DNA of 64,000 nt from Albugo candida. Its lineage: Eukaryota > Oomycota > Peronosporomycetes > Albuginales > Albuginaceae. Where the stretch lies: contig CAJNAR010000159.1 of the NCBI GenBank assembly GCA_905220665.1, forward strand, positions 124,001 through 188,000, written 5' to 3'. The position numbers were made by a program, and so were the translations under genes. Of this stretch, positions 40,323 to 51,869 are shown one piece after another. The notes beneath the pieces were generated by a model that saw only the letters and a list, made by a program, of their open reading frames with translations, was not told the origin of the DNA and made no database searches. The first letter of the stretch is position 1. Each line of letters starts with the position of its first letter.

Positions 40323-42252
40323 TCATCTTTTTTCTTGTAGTTCTTGCACTGTAATTCCTTTCGAAATTGCTGAAGCGGCTGCTCCAAACATTTCTTCTTT
40401 CTTGGACACGCTTAAATGAGATCGAGTAGGAGTCTGGCTGGATGGAGTCCGACGGACCCGGTTCACACGTTTCTCGCTATTTCGTTTCTTTGGAACCAAT
40501 AAGGCGTTTTGACTTGGAGAACTTAGTATGTCACTTTGCTGTTGTTCAACAACCGTGGCAAGTTGATGTTGATGAATCAGGGATCGAAGTGCTTGTCGCA
40601 AAGCCCATGTAAAATGCATCAATGTGACATATGGAACTGTCCATCGTGTGAATAGATACAAAATTAATACCAATAACAGATATTTGTTGGGTATCATCAC
40701 ATGTAACAAGCAACTTGCAATTAAACATAACAGTACTCTAGCCGTATAACCGGAATCCTCCCATGAAAACATCATTTCAATACTGGAAATGATATGCGAT
40801 ATCCATGCCATATTGTTCTGCACAGACTGTAAAGAGTGCCGCGTCTCTTGATCGATGCTGACATGTGTCATTTTATTCATCAAATGCGTGAATCCAACCG
40901 GTAGACTATATTGCCGGAAATGGCCATTCGCGCCCGATAATTCTCCACTAGTGGTCTCATCTTTTCCTTCGGCAAACGACTGCAAGTTGGACGCAAAATA
41001 ATTTCTCAAAATCAATGCGATAAGTGCGATATGAATAACCACCGGAACCCATTCTAATGATAAACACAGCCACACACAGAATCCGAAACACAGGCATGAT
41101 CGGGTAGGATATTCCCAATTCAAGGTGGGAGAAACACGCCAAGCCACCTCCAAGTACGGCCAAAGGATATCCAATAGCACCCAAAAGTTACTATACAATC
41201 GCGCGGCCTGGAATTCGGGCCATTCATACACATATTGCTGTTCCGATGCAAAGTATGAGCAAAACTCAGCGGTACGAGAGAACTTGTAATGCAGTAAAAC
41301 ATGAATTCGACCAGCACGAGCATCGTTATTTAATCCAGCACGATGTAATTTTTCGGGTAGTAGTAGATCGAGCCATTTGTTATGGCGCCTTTGATCCATC
41401 AACTCGCGTAATGCTATAGTTGCTTCGCCAAGTTTCGTTGGCTGACTCAGTTGCCCGTAATTATACACTTCAAACACCAATTCTGCTCCTGGAGCACATA
41501 CATTGAACACAAAAGTCTCATGCCATCGCGGATTGAGCGTTCGAGATTTCTTTTTTGTGCATCGAACGCTCCGTAAATCACTTCCCCATTCCTGTCCATG
41601 AGACCATTTCCCAGTGAGAATGACACGCACAAAAGGATCACTCGTAATTGAATCCGTCGACGGTAAGCCTATTGCTTCCACTACTTTTGCGTAAATCTGC
41701 CCAATATGCACCCGACCATCAATCACGGGATCTGGAGTAGTTGAAATCTGCAGATGCATTCTGTTGTCATATTTGCGATCGCAGCTTTATATAATCTGCC
41801 TACCTCCGTGGACGCTTGCCCTGACCACTCCAACGAGGCGAAATGCTCGTCAACAGCGGCGTAGCACGCATTGCAAACTCGCATCGGCTACTTATGAATG
41901 CAGGAATTGAGGTCAAAGTAAGTATTATGATGAATCGGCGTACAAGAGGATCTGTGGATGTGATGCGGCGCTCATGAGGTGAGCAATTATTGCAAATGAC
42001 GTTCCCGCATCGGCGACAATGATGCTGCACAAACATGATATAAGTCCTTTGCGTCATTCAATGTAGTCGCCTTTGCTTACGCACTTTGCGTGTCAATAAC
42101 GTGAAAGGGGTATTACAATGCATGCAATTTGACTTCTCGTCGTCTTGTACCCAATTCAGCATACGATCATTATCACTCGAGGAGCTTGTGGTGCTAGTCT
42201 TTGACCGCGTGCGCAGCCCCGCTGATGGCAAAGAATCGAATAGAGAAGCCAT
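40323..42252 (-). CDS. FYVE-C2 protein with C-terminal membrane region
   Basis: Four exons: 42252-42085, 42024-41944, 41887-41804 and 41747-40323; introns 60, 56 and 56 nt, all in phase 0; 585 residues. FYVE finger at 34-92: WVQDD, the basic motif RKHHCRRCG created across the first intron, and eight cysteines (43, 46, 59, 62, 67, 70, 88, 91) ending VCNACY. A C2 domain follows at about 120-240 (GQIYAKVVEAIGL, SDPFVRV, NPRWHETFVFNV). The C-terminal half has several hydrophobic helices and resembles the phosphoribosyltransferase C-terminal domain of MCTP-type proteins. It probably binds PI3P and calcium/lipids at endosomal or contact-site membranes. The start at 42252 was chosen over 42309. Confidence 0.85.
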
Positions 42253-42312
42253 TTTTATTGTATGCAAAGAGCGAGGCGTTAGTTGGTCCTTAAATCGTGT
42301 ACTACACATGAT

Positions 42313-43536
42313 TCAAGAATGGATGTCAGAGTGTTTGGTGAATACTTTGCCTGGAACGAAATTGAGCCTCGGTTTTGGTTTGTCTCTTTGAATGCACTGC
42401 TTGAATTCCAAATGCGCAGATTCCAAGGCTTGACGAAACAATTCGATCTGCTGGGCTACTCCCTCATCTTCTTCGTCCTCGAATTTTGATTCCTCAAAGA
42501 TCACATTGGGATCCTGCCGTGCTAGTTCCATTTTTTTGACATCTTTCAGTGAGTGATTGACAGCGTCGCTCGTGTCCGACGTGGATGCATTTATCGAATC
42601 GGTCGACTGAACGTAGCTTGTTTTCGCTCGATTTTTCCTTTTCTTTTTTTTCTTCTTCCCTACGATGCTCATTGCTGTTGACGACACGGATGCTAAGCTT
42701 TGATCAGTTTGGTGAACGTCAGTCTTCCCGTTGATAAAGTCGACTAACTCTTCGATACTTGGCTGATCAACTTGTTCGAGTTGGCTATCTACACCAGCAA
42801 TATCTAATCCAAAAAGCTGGTCGGTCTCAGTCGTGAGGTTATCCAATTCAAATTCTTGTCGAATTTTATCAGATGCTCCTGTAGTCGACATAATCTGAGT
42901 TATAGCACGGCAGGTATCGTCAATCAAGGGCTGAATTTCGAGTTGCGATGCAATCTGTTAAGCCAGATACATATTTACTGCCAGATCGACGTAGAAAACA
43001 GAAAACAGAACGCACCTACTTTTGCTAAATCACAAAGCGTCTTTGAGTCTAATCCATAGAATTCTTGTTTCCACAAGAGTAATGCATCATCATGACCTTC
43101 TATTTGAGCTTGATACAAGCAGCTATACACAAGGACACGGTCATTCGGTTTGGTACAAATGTATCGACATAACGTCTAAGGTACCTGCAATAATATAGAG
43201 CCAACTCAGCGCTATGACTCGGTACATCAAGCATGGGTACTCGATGTTCATGCAGAGCATTCTCGACAATTTCTTTTTCAAATGCTAGCAAAATGCTTTT
43301 AGCAGGGTAATTCAGTTTTAGACCAGCACTATACTTTGCATAAGCATCCACAAAGTGGGTGACATCATGGCTTCCTCGTGAGCGACTTGAACTTCTCTTC
43401 CTTCCATGCATTCTAATATGAATTGGAAGGCACCGCTTTTGGCATGTCCTTCACTGCCAAATGGGAGCATTTCGTTTTCGTGCCCATCATAGCGCTCCAT
43501 GAAACTCTTAGAAGCTCCGATTTTGCTCATTTCCAA
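42313..43536 (-). CDS. SKP1-like (BTB/POZ-fold) protein with long charged tail
   Basis: Four exons: 43536-43335, 43284-43185, 43122-43020 and 42954-42313; introns 50, 62 and 65 nt; 348 residues. After splicing the order matches SKP1: EGREVQVAHEEAMMSPTL, VPMLDVPSHSAELALYYC, LLLWKQEFYGLDSKTLCDLA, then IASQLEIQPLIDDTCRAITQIM and IRQEFELDNLTTETDQL. SKP1 links F-box proteins to cullin-1. Unlike true SKP1 (about 160 residues), this has an extra 140-residue tail with a poly-lysine stretch (GKKKKKKRKNRAK) and an acidic coiled segment. It lacks the classic SKP1 WCEEK end, so it may be a divergent relative with another role. The final coding frame is certain; the small exons rest on frame continuity. 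Confidence 0.75.
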
Positions 43537-43768
43537 TAATTAGAGTATGTACAAGTACGGATGTACGCTACTTTCAGAAATCTTAGGTTCTTGCGTTCGT
43601 GTAAAAATTGAGCCTATTTCGTTGTTCTCGCTGTATAATCAAATTCGGCATTTCGACAGGAATATATCTAGAATAGGGTAGCAATTTTGGCCAATCCTCT
43701 GGATAATCATATTTATGGCGATGCTTATTCTATGCTTTGACGTATCAGAATGGCAAATCAATCTCAAA

Positions 43769-44535
43769 CTAGTGGTTTTTGTATTGGCACTCATGAGTTG
43801 TCCAATGGTCTCCATCAATGGACCCATTGACCAGCTTCAAGAATTTATTCAAAACTTGATTGGCCTTCGTTCGGTCTTGAGTACGAAGCCAGATTTCAAA
43901 TCGATAAAAGTTGACCATATCCTTTTTATCCTTTTTATTCTAAAATTCGGTAGGGTTAGCTCATTGCCGTAGTAACATCATATACTGAACGTACCTTGTG
44001 TATAACACGTACGCCAGTAATCTCATCGCCTTCGTCTAATTGCTCACCAATAGCGCCGAGTACCGTGATTTCCCACAACTTATCAAGGATTGGTCCAGTC
44101 AGCTCTAGCAAAAGTGGATTGGTCTATATGTCAGCAAGAACAAAGGCTAGATAGAAGACATCTCAAACCTTTTCGAATAGACCACTCTCCTCCTGATCTA
44201 TTCTGCGGGTCTTCCCATTCTGGCACAATCCCTTCCCTGAACACGGCGAACGATTCCACATAACGATCTCCTATACGTTTTCTAGTATATCCGTCGAACA
44301 AGACCTGACTAGAGGTAAACAAAGTCAGGCGAGTTCATCGTGCAACGATTGGTCCAGAACTTGACCTCGGTTTCAGGATATTGTTCCAATATCCCCAAAA
44401 TTTACCGACGGTTTTGAAAGTGCACATTTTGAATAAAGTGTCTGCATACGATAAATTCTTTTGTTGCTCACGCAATTCCCATATAGACCAAGCTGTCTCT
44501 AAAGGGTATAATTCATCATCTTGATCGGTTCCCAT
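43769..44535 (-). CDS. Class II eIF4E (4EHP-like) cap-binding protein
   Basis: Four exons: 44535-44366, 44308-44169, 44104-43995 and 43939-43769; introns 57, 64 and 55 nt; 196 residues. The fold signature is intact: YPLETAWSIWELRE, CTFKTVGKFWGYWNNI, FREGIVPEWEDPQNRSGGEW, ELTGPILDKLWEITVLGAIGEQL, GVRV, and RFEIWLRT. The cap-stacking tryptophan equivalents of human Trp46 and Trp102 are present (SIW, EWED), while Trp56 is replaced by tyrosine (LSYADTL), as in the class II/4EHP group. It may repress or selectively support translation of capped mRNAs. The start is at the first ATG; the spacer to the SKP1-like gene is 232 bp. Confidence 0.88.
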
Positions 44536-45143
44536 CGTTTCTGTGCGACTTCTAATCAGAGTATTCAGGTGCTCTGGCTAGGGTTATCCGAATGTGCGCA
44601 TACACTGTTAACGCGCTGAGAACTGATGTATACTCTGTTGCTAGCTTCGGAATTGATTCTACTCTCTGGGATCGAGCAGCTGCATGCAGTCTTGTTGAAA
44701 TAAGAACCACTATTTAACGTGGATGAGAACAATATAGAAGGTACCGAATAGAACTTTACTCTAACAACATCTGCAGATATATCGTTATATCAATAGACTT
44801 GGAGCAACTCGATGAAAAAGGAATTGGACTTGATGTATTGTCGACTCAAAAATCACAATCTTCGACTCAATATATCTTAAGAAAGGTATACATGCTCAAT
44901 AGCGTATACCATTTTTGGGTGCCCGTCACTATCGAATATGTGCTGCATATTCGCATTCGCTGCGAACGCAAAGTCGGACGCCCTAATGAGAATGATGCTG
45001 GCATATGCTGAGAGTAGGGTTTTCCATGACTGGAGCAGTTCTATTCTTTCTTTACCAATCAATTTAATTATATCTATCACAAAGTATCTTTAATTTTCAT
45101 CGATATTAAAGTCGCGACATTTTGCATTCTAATCCTACATGCG
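44536..45143. promoter_or_regulatory. Divergent intergenic region between eIF4E and Cys-rich gene
   Basis: 608 bp separating two divergent starts. A 70-codon plus frame (44799-45011) has no motif and looks like chance. I see no recognised box. Confidence 0.4.
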
Positions 45144-47234
45144 ATGCCGAACGATGTTCCTCTCACACTAAAGGCCAGACTATCTCACACTCGATCGCGT
45201 AAACTTTGCACGTTTATAGGTGGATGCAAAAGGGTGGCTGTTACGAAAGGATTGTGCGTTCGGCACGGCGGCGGAAAAAAATGCATGTTACGCGATTGTA
45301 ATAAAGGAGCCCAAGCCGGTGGGTATTGTCGGCAGCACGGAGGAGGAGCACGTTGCCAAATAGATGGGTGTAAAAAATTTGATGCTGGGAGGGGATTCTG
45401 TAGGGCTCACGGCGGCGGGAAACGTTGCCAAGAGAAAAACTGCGTGAAAGCCGATGTTGGAGGAGGGTATTGCACGGCTCACGGTGGTGGAAAGCGCTGT
45501 AGAATTACGGGATGCGTAAAAATAGCGCAAGAAGGCGGCAAATGTCGAGCGCACGGTGGTGTACGACGATGTCGTCATTCAGATTGTGCGAATCTAGCCA
45601 GAGGGCATAACGGATTTTGTAGCCAGCATGGAGGCGCTCAATTGTGTGCTTCGCGAGGGTGTCGAAGATTAGCAAAGGGTGGGACGAAACCTCTGTATTG
45701 TTTGAATTGTGTGGCCAAGTGTGACGGTGCAGTGAATCAAAATGGATTAGATGTGAGCTGGCTGGTAGATGCGATGGCTAGTAGCGACGAAGCTCAGAAA
45801 GAGATGGTACCAAAACTTGTAACAGGTGCAAAAAGCAGCAATAATTTACACCACATGAATGGCCCAAGTCAGTCAATAACAACTTCACATTATTCCGCGC
45901 TGACCATATTAAGTGAAAGGGTTGAAAAGAAAAATTTGCCAGTTTGTTCGGAAGGGTTTCAAGCGATGGAAAGAGACGAGCAGAGTACAGCTGAGGATAC
46001 AGGGGATTTGCTGGAAGATGATGGTGAGGATTTCTGCATTTCTCAAACAGGTTCTTGTCTCCTGAATGGATGCGCGAAAAGCTTTGGTGGGAGTTGCAAT
46101 TGTTCAGGAAAGTGTGAATGTTGCGCAACAACAAATGGAGAAGAGTATTCAATCACTGGTCGGATTGAAAGAAAGTGTTGCAGTCAAAGTACGCACCGCT
46201 CCACCTTGACACAACCAAGTATAACAGAGAACCCAGTTGCCGCCGCAAACATCACTTGTTGTGATAAAACGGATGGAATGACTATAAAACGAACCAAACT
46301 GAGGCTTGGTCTGCCGAAGAATTTGGTTTTAACGAAAGTTGTGGCTTTGCTGAAAACCTTGTCAAATGTACGCAGCGTTCATGTTTTGACTGAATTCGGG
46401 CATGATAAGAATGGAGAAGATATGGCGATAGTCATGATAGTGGGAACAAGCTACCTTGATGTCACCGAACTGGAGCTTTTACGAACAGTATCCGGAACCA
46501 GAGACATGTATGCTATTCTTGAGCAATCCGAGATGCCGTGGTCACAACAAGAGATAATATTCTACATTCCGGAAATGATGTGTAAAAACGCCTGTGGAAA
46601 TACAGTAATCAGTGCGATTCATTCGAGCAATTTGCAGGAAAACCTTAATGGCGTTCAACTCGAATTTGAACAGCGATTAGTCATTTGTCGAGGCTATAAT
46701 CTTCAGCCGGCCCAACTTCGCGAAACTATTCGTTTAGTCGGTTTCGAACCACAACTTAAGCAGGTAGCCCCGATACCAAAGGAATTTATGTTCCGAACTC
46801 GTGCATTTTTAGACCAAAAGACAAGCTGCAGACTACGCGGTATTCTTGCTGATGTGGAAGGTGTGGAGCAGATTTCAGTGATGCACAGTTTTAAACGAGT
46901 TTTCGTGTCTGGCTTTATTGAATCGTCACAAAAGATCATCGACCACGCTGCAAATCATGACTTGAAATTGATCCTGACTGATACAGAGTCAGGACATGTC
47001 AGTCTCACTCACGAGATGGCTAACACGATCCACTCCGCGCTCAATCACGAGTGCGACAATCAGACCTGCTCCCGTATTGGATGTGAGCAATATAGGGCGA
47101 CAGTAGCTCATACAGCAGCTCTGGCTGCCGGGTGGATCGTTCCTGGGTGTGCGATGGTTTGGGGAGGCGAATGCACTTGTGGTGAGGACTGCAAGTGCAA
47201 AGGGTGTCCCAAACACGATCCAATCACATTCTGA
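45144..47234 (+). CDS. Cys-rich protein: HGGG repeats, HMA-like region, copper-fist-type CxC motifs
   Basis: 696 residues, one exon. From residue 22 there are seven units of about 24 residues with the pattern C-x4-C-x(9-13)-C-x2-H/C, mostly followed by HGGGKRC-type linkers; repeats of this kind occur in plant WRKY19-like and oomycete proteins. A Cys cluster at 318-327 reads C-x-C-x3-C-x-C-C. Residues about 395-650 contain beta-alpha-beta-like parts; one holds MMCKNAC, close to the MxCxxC motif of heavy-metal-associated domains. The C-terminus (677-691) reads C-x-C-x3-C-x-C-x2-C-x2-H, the arrangement of the copper-sensing motif of the yeast regulators Cuf1/Mac1. I infer a metal- (copper-) responsive protein; no copper-fist DNA-binding domain is seen. 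Confidence 0.8.
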   Translation: MPNDVPLTLKARLSHTRSRKLCTFIGGCKRVAVTKGLCVRHGGGKKCMLRDCNKGAQAGGYCRQHGGGARCQIDGCKKFDAGRGFCRAHGGGKRCQEKNCVKADVGGGYCTAHGGGKRCRITGCVKIAQEGGKCRAHGGVRRCRHSDCANLARGHNGFCSQHGGAQLCASRGCRRLAKGGTKPLYCLNCVAKCDGAVNQNGLDVSWLVDAMASSDEAQKEMVPKLVTGAKSSNNLHHMNGPSQSITTSHYSALTILSERVEKKNLPVCSEGFQAMERDEQSTAEDTGDLLEDDGEDFCISQTGSCLLNGCAKSFGGSCNCSGKCECCATTNGEEYSITGRIERKCCSQSTHRSTLTQPSITENPVAAANITCCDKTDGMTIKRTKLRLGLPKNLVLTKVVALLKTLSNVRSVHVLTEFGHDKNGEDMAIVMIVGTSYLDVTELELLRTVSGTRDMYAILEQSEMPWSQQEIIFYIPEMMCKNACGNTVISAIHSSNLQENLNGVQLEFEQRLVICRGYNLQPAQLRETIRLVGFEPQLKQVAPIPKEFMFRTRAFLDQKTSCRLRGILADVEGVEQISVMHSFKRVFVSGFIESSQKIIDHAANHDLKLILTDTESGHVSLTHEMANTIHSALNHECDNQTCSRIGCEQYRATVAHTAALAAGWIVPGCAMVWGGECTCGEDCKCKGCPKHDPITF

Positions 47235-47534
47235 AGGTGGTCGATAATCACATAAAGTGAAGCGAGCCTCCGTGTACAGTTACCATGTGATGTCTGGTTC
47301 GATTATCTGAAAAGATACGTCATGGCGAGGATCATGCAACATATGAGCGTAGTTTTAGAATTTGATCACCTTATTGGCTTCCGTCGATTAGGAACGACAC
47401 GATGGGTCTACGTACTGCTTTTACATCTCCGTTGGCAAAGCTTCAATGATATCGAGTAGCTAATACATGTTAGGAGTCGTAGTGTATCACTGACACTCAA
47501 CTTTGGGATACTTGAGTTAAACTTCAAGCACACA
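47235..47534. other. Intergenic region
   Basis: 300 bp between two plus-strand genes; no gene or motif seen. It must hold the terminator of the Cys-rich gene and the promoter of the AUH-like gene. Confidence 0.45.
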
Positions 47535-48654
<1,120 letters not shown>

Positions 48655-48822
48655 CCACTTCGATGTGCTTGATTCAAATATCCAGAGTCTATTTGTTGTC
48701 GCATTTGCTGATAATGAACGCTGTTGCTAGTCCATCTTACGCTCAGAACATTGGTTGCATCATTACGGGCTCTCGTGTCTTTTGACTGATCAAACTCAAT
48801 CGCCCTCCGAGTTGATTGTCTA

Positions 48823-49710
48823 CTACTCGCGACCTGAGGAATCATCATCTTGTCTCAGAAGCTCTTTCCCTAAACTATTTTGACTTTCCAAATACGGCAA
48901 AAATCGCATGCATGCACTCATGAGATTCATTCCCTCTTCATTGCAGTAGCAATCTGTCCATTGTTGCATACAGTGCTTACAAGTATCCACACTTATCTCG
49001 AGATCGCTTGGTGGAGTTGTATTTGATGCTTGAGCTTTATCAGTTGTTATTGATTCCTTTTTTTGGGTGTCACTTTCGGCTTTTGAGTTATTTGTAAGAT
49101 ATGAACACTTACTTGGCGTAACACTTGGAGCAGTAATTATCGGATTGGATAATTGCTTTATATTTTCAATCTGTAGAAAAGATTGTAGAACATGGGCCTG
49201 AATAAAAGAATTCGCCTGCTGGCAATGATGAAAGTGATTACCAAGTATTCGTAACAATAGATGACGTAAGAACAGCCCAAGTGAGTCAATTCGGTCTCTC
49301 ACAGTGTTGTGCTGATTGGAGCGGAATAATCGACGACGTGGAAATGGATAATCTGCAATCTCATACAAGTAATGCTGACAATGTTCACAGTGTCCGGATG
49401 ATACATGATCAATCAATTGTTTGCGAAGTCGATAAAAGTCCGAATATCTTCGTCTGACGATAAATTTTGTACCACTTTTATGATTCCTTACGACAATAGT
49501 GTACACAGTACATGGCCGCGAGCGGCTCGAAACAACTGCAGGAAAGCGTTTGGAAATACATTTGGATCCGTCGCAAGTTGTTGACACAGCCGAGTTGTGT
49601 TCTCTTATAGAGCATGGCCGAGTTTGTTCCTCTAGGAAGTTTGGGTCGTCCACTTGAAAATGTTCTTTTACCGCAGTAATGACAACCGAAAGAGAATCTT
49701 CATCAATCAT
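48823..49710 (-). CDS. PX-domain phosphoinositide-binding protein
   Basis: 295 residues, one exon. The PX domain spans about residues 62-185: YTIVVRN, FIVRRRYSDFYRLRKQL (the Arg-Arg-Tyr-Ser phosphoinositide-binding segment), FPRRRLF in place of the usual Pro-rich loop, and VRDRIDSLGLFLRHLL. A Ser/Thr-rich linker follows, then a C-terminal segment with Cys-rich CKHCMQQWTDCYC that may bind metal. It should bind PI3P-type lipids on endosomes; the rest is unknown. Confidence 0.87.
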   Translation of the reverse strand: MIDEDSLSVVITAVKEHFQVDDPNFLEEQTRPCSIREHNSAVSTTCDGSKCISKRFPAVVSSRSRPCTVYTIVVRNHKSGTKFIVRRRYSDFYRLRKQLIDHVSSGHCEHCQHYLYEIADYPFPRRRLFRSNQHNTVRDRIDSLGLFLRHLLLRILGNHFHHCQQANSFIQAHVLQSFLQIENIKQLSNPIITAPSVTPSKCSYLTNNSKAESDTQKKESITTDKAQASNTTPPSDLEISVDTCKHCMQQWTDCYCNEEGMNLMSACMRFLPYLESQNSLGKELLRQDDDSSGRE

Positions 49711-50219
49711 GATTTAGGTAACGCTTTATACTAGCTAGGGCTGATTGTTACTGGGTAACAATTTACTGGGTAAGCAGCTGCGAAATTGGTGCAAATGATT
49801 ATATAACCTGAAAAGCCTATATGCAGCGCGAAAGACGGCTTTGATTTATTTGTGAATCGTTGGCTGCTAATTATTGACTGTATTGATCCTACAATTACCC
49901 GCTTTCGGTGGGTGATCGAGTCATCCGGTAAGTATTCACGTAGGTGGGTCGTGAGTATGATTTGCTGCTGGTATTGAAGGTAAAAATCCTGCACTACAAC
50001 CGTAGTGTTCATCTGTCATCAATGAGGTAGAAAACTACACTTGGATTATATCTGAATATCGCATCACAAATCACGGCCTCTATTTGGCCTGATGAACAAC
50101 TCTTGCAACAGTTTTTTACACCTCGCTTTGCTCAAATTCATCCTACTTAGTTCCTAGTTCACGCGAGCTGTTGAAAAGTTGGTCTTGTAAATCAAGGCGA
50201 ATCGTCTATTTCATTAGTA
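49711..50219. other. Divergent spacer between PX and METTL22-like genes
   Basis: 509 bp. A minus-strand frame of 93 codons (50012-49731, MNTTVVVQDFYLQYQQQ...) starts off protein-like and could be a small gene or upstream exon of the PX gene, but I found no family or splice support. Otherwise I see nothing. Confidence 0.3.
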
Positions 50220-51411
50220 ATGCGTAAAAATATACGCATTTCATGTGAACCGAACTTAATGCGCGTCTCATCTGAAGTCCAAATGGGGCTCCTTCAAACG
50301 ATCCAACACTCGTCTTTCCCCACACTGACCCTGCAGATCCCTTCTCCAAATAAGTCAGATGATGGCTTGAGATCCTCACTATCATACGAAGATCCTGATG
50401 GTGACTTGATTGTTCCCAGAAAGAAGTCAAATGTGCGACGTAAGCGGCCGAATCGCAACGCTTTAGTCACCACTACCAACCTTATGCACTTGCGAGTCGC
50501 AGCCTCATCTGATGTTGACGAATGTGGCACTCAACTATGGCGTGGAGCACTTTTACTGTCCGAGTTACTCCTCGACAATAATGTCATGCTACCTCACGTC
50601 ATGCTTCTATTTCTAAATATCAACTCATTAGCTAACTCTAGAAACTTATCGAGGATGTTTCCGTATTGGAAGTAGGATGTGGTATCGGGCTGGTGGCCAT
50701 CATTGCTTCGAGATATTCTCGCATTTTCTTTGCTACGGACAATGACTTGGAAACTCTCAAGCTGACGCAGCACAACATCGACCGAAATGTTCATGTACGC
50801 TTTCAATGACTTTCTGATGGAAAACTGACAATTCATTTAGGGCCGTATAAGGGTACGACATCTCGATTGGACAGATCTGACACCAGTGGAGCGAAATGGA
50901 ATTTTTGGATGGACATCTGACGAATTAACCGCCTTTCAGAGTGCTAGCGTCATTTTGGCTAGGTACAAATATGCCGCGAGATATGAATATGGCTAATTCA
51001 AGACTTCGTCCAAGTGATATCTTCTATGACGATAGAAGCACGCTGCAGTTTCTGAAGTTCTTGTATGGAAGATTTAATAAGTCTGAGTTCCTCGTGATGT
51101 ATCTTACCGTCGAGAAGCGTGTTGTGTTCGCTATTGATACCATGTCATCAATATCACTTGGTTACGATGTCTTTCAGCAATCGATTTGCTCACATCCCAA
51201 TATTCGAACTAAGACTGTTGGAAAGAGCCATCAATATCAGTGTTCGGCCTGTGATCGTAATCAGAGGTATTTTGTGGCGTCTCCGATTCCTGTCATCTCA
51301 ATACCTCAAGTGTTTCAGTATGTTCGGATGACCACATTGGAGCTATGGCGAGTTGATGGAATCATTGTCAATGAGAATGAGTCGATAGTGGACAAGAAGT
51401 CTGCCGTTTGA
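50220..51411 (+). CDS. METTL22-like protein lysine methyltransferase
   Basis: Four exons: 50220-50582, 50642-50794, 50841-50962 and 51015-51411; introns 59, 46 and 52 nt; 344 residues. Family-16 methyltransferase motifs: GTQLWRGALLLSELLLD, motif I VLEVGCGIGL in exon 2, ATDND (SAM ribose-binding acidic residue), LDWTDL, and ILASDIFYDDRST created across the third intron, which is the METTL22 arrangement. The N-terminal 100 residues are basic and low in conservation. The C-terminus carries a small strand-rich part with C-x2-C (YQCSACDRN). METTL22 methylates Kin17 in humans; whether that applies here is unknown. Confidence 0.88.
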
Positions 51412-51869
51412 TGATTTCTCAAACTGACACAACAATTGCTACAAATTTTTTGCACTTGAAACAAGCTACATGAGTCAGAAATTCTCCTCTAGTAAAGTTC
51501 TCGTCTTCAAATAAAACAAAATGAGCGGTTGCCGACATATTCGACCAATATCCTCGCCTTACTATCAGACTAAGTCGTTAATAGCCATAAGTGATGTGAT
51601 CTCATAGCGCGTTCGAATTTGTTGCCATCTGAGTGATTTATAAGGCTCTCGGCACCAAAAAGGGAAATCCGTGCAAATCTTATCTTTTGGAATGATATTT
51701 ACGAGTTTACTGCTTCCTCCGTTGTTCTACTTTATATGCGGTTCGGTTTGTTTTGCACCTTACAAGATTGTGGTTCCGATTCCAAAATCATCAAGATATC
51801 TGTGCTGTGAAGCCTATCTAACGAGACGAAGACGGATGCTCGCTTGAGGTGGCGATGGAGCTATCGCTC
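51412..51869. other. Intergenic region between convergent genes
   Basis: 458 bp between the stop of the METTL22-like gene and the stop of the tail-anchored protein gene. No gene or repeat seen. Confidence 0.45.

Noticed and set aside
40090..40419. 109-codon plus-strand frame overlapping the end of the FYVE-C2 gene
   Set aside because: No motif; part is antisense to certain coding sequence, and it lacks codon features of a real gene by eye.
42640..42665. Polypyrimidine run as a microsatellite
   Set aside because: It is the coding sequence of the poly-lysine stretch of the SKP1-like protein on the minus strand.
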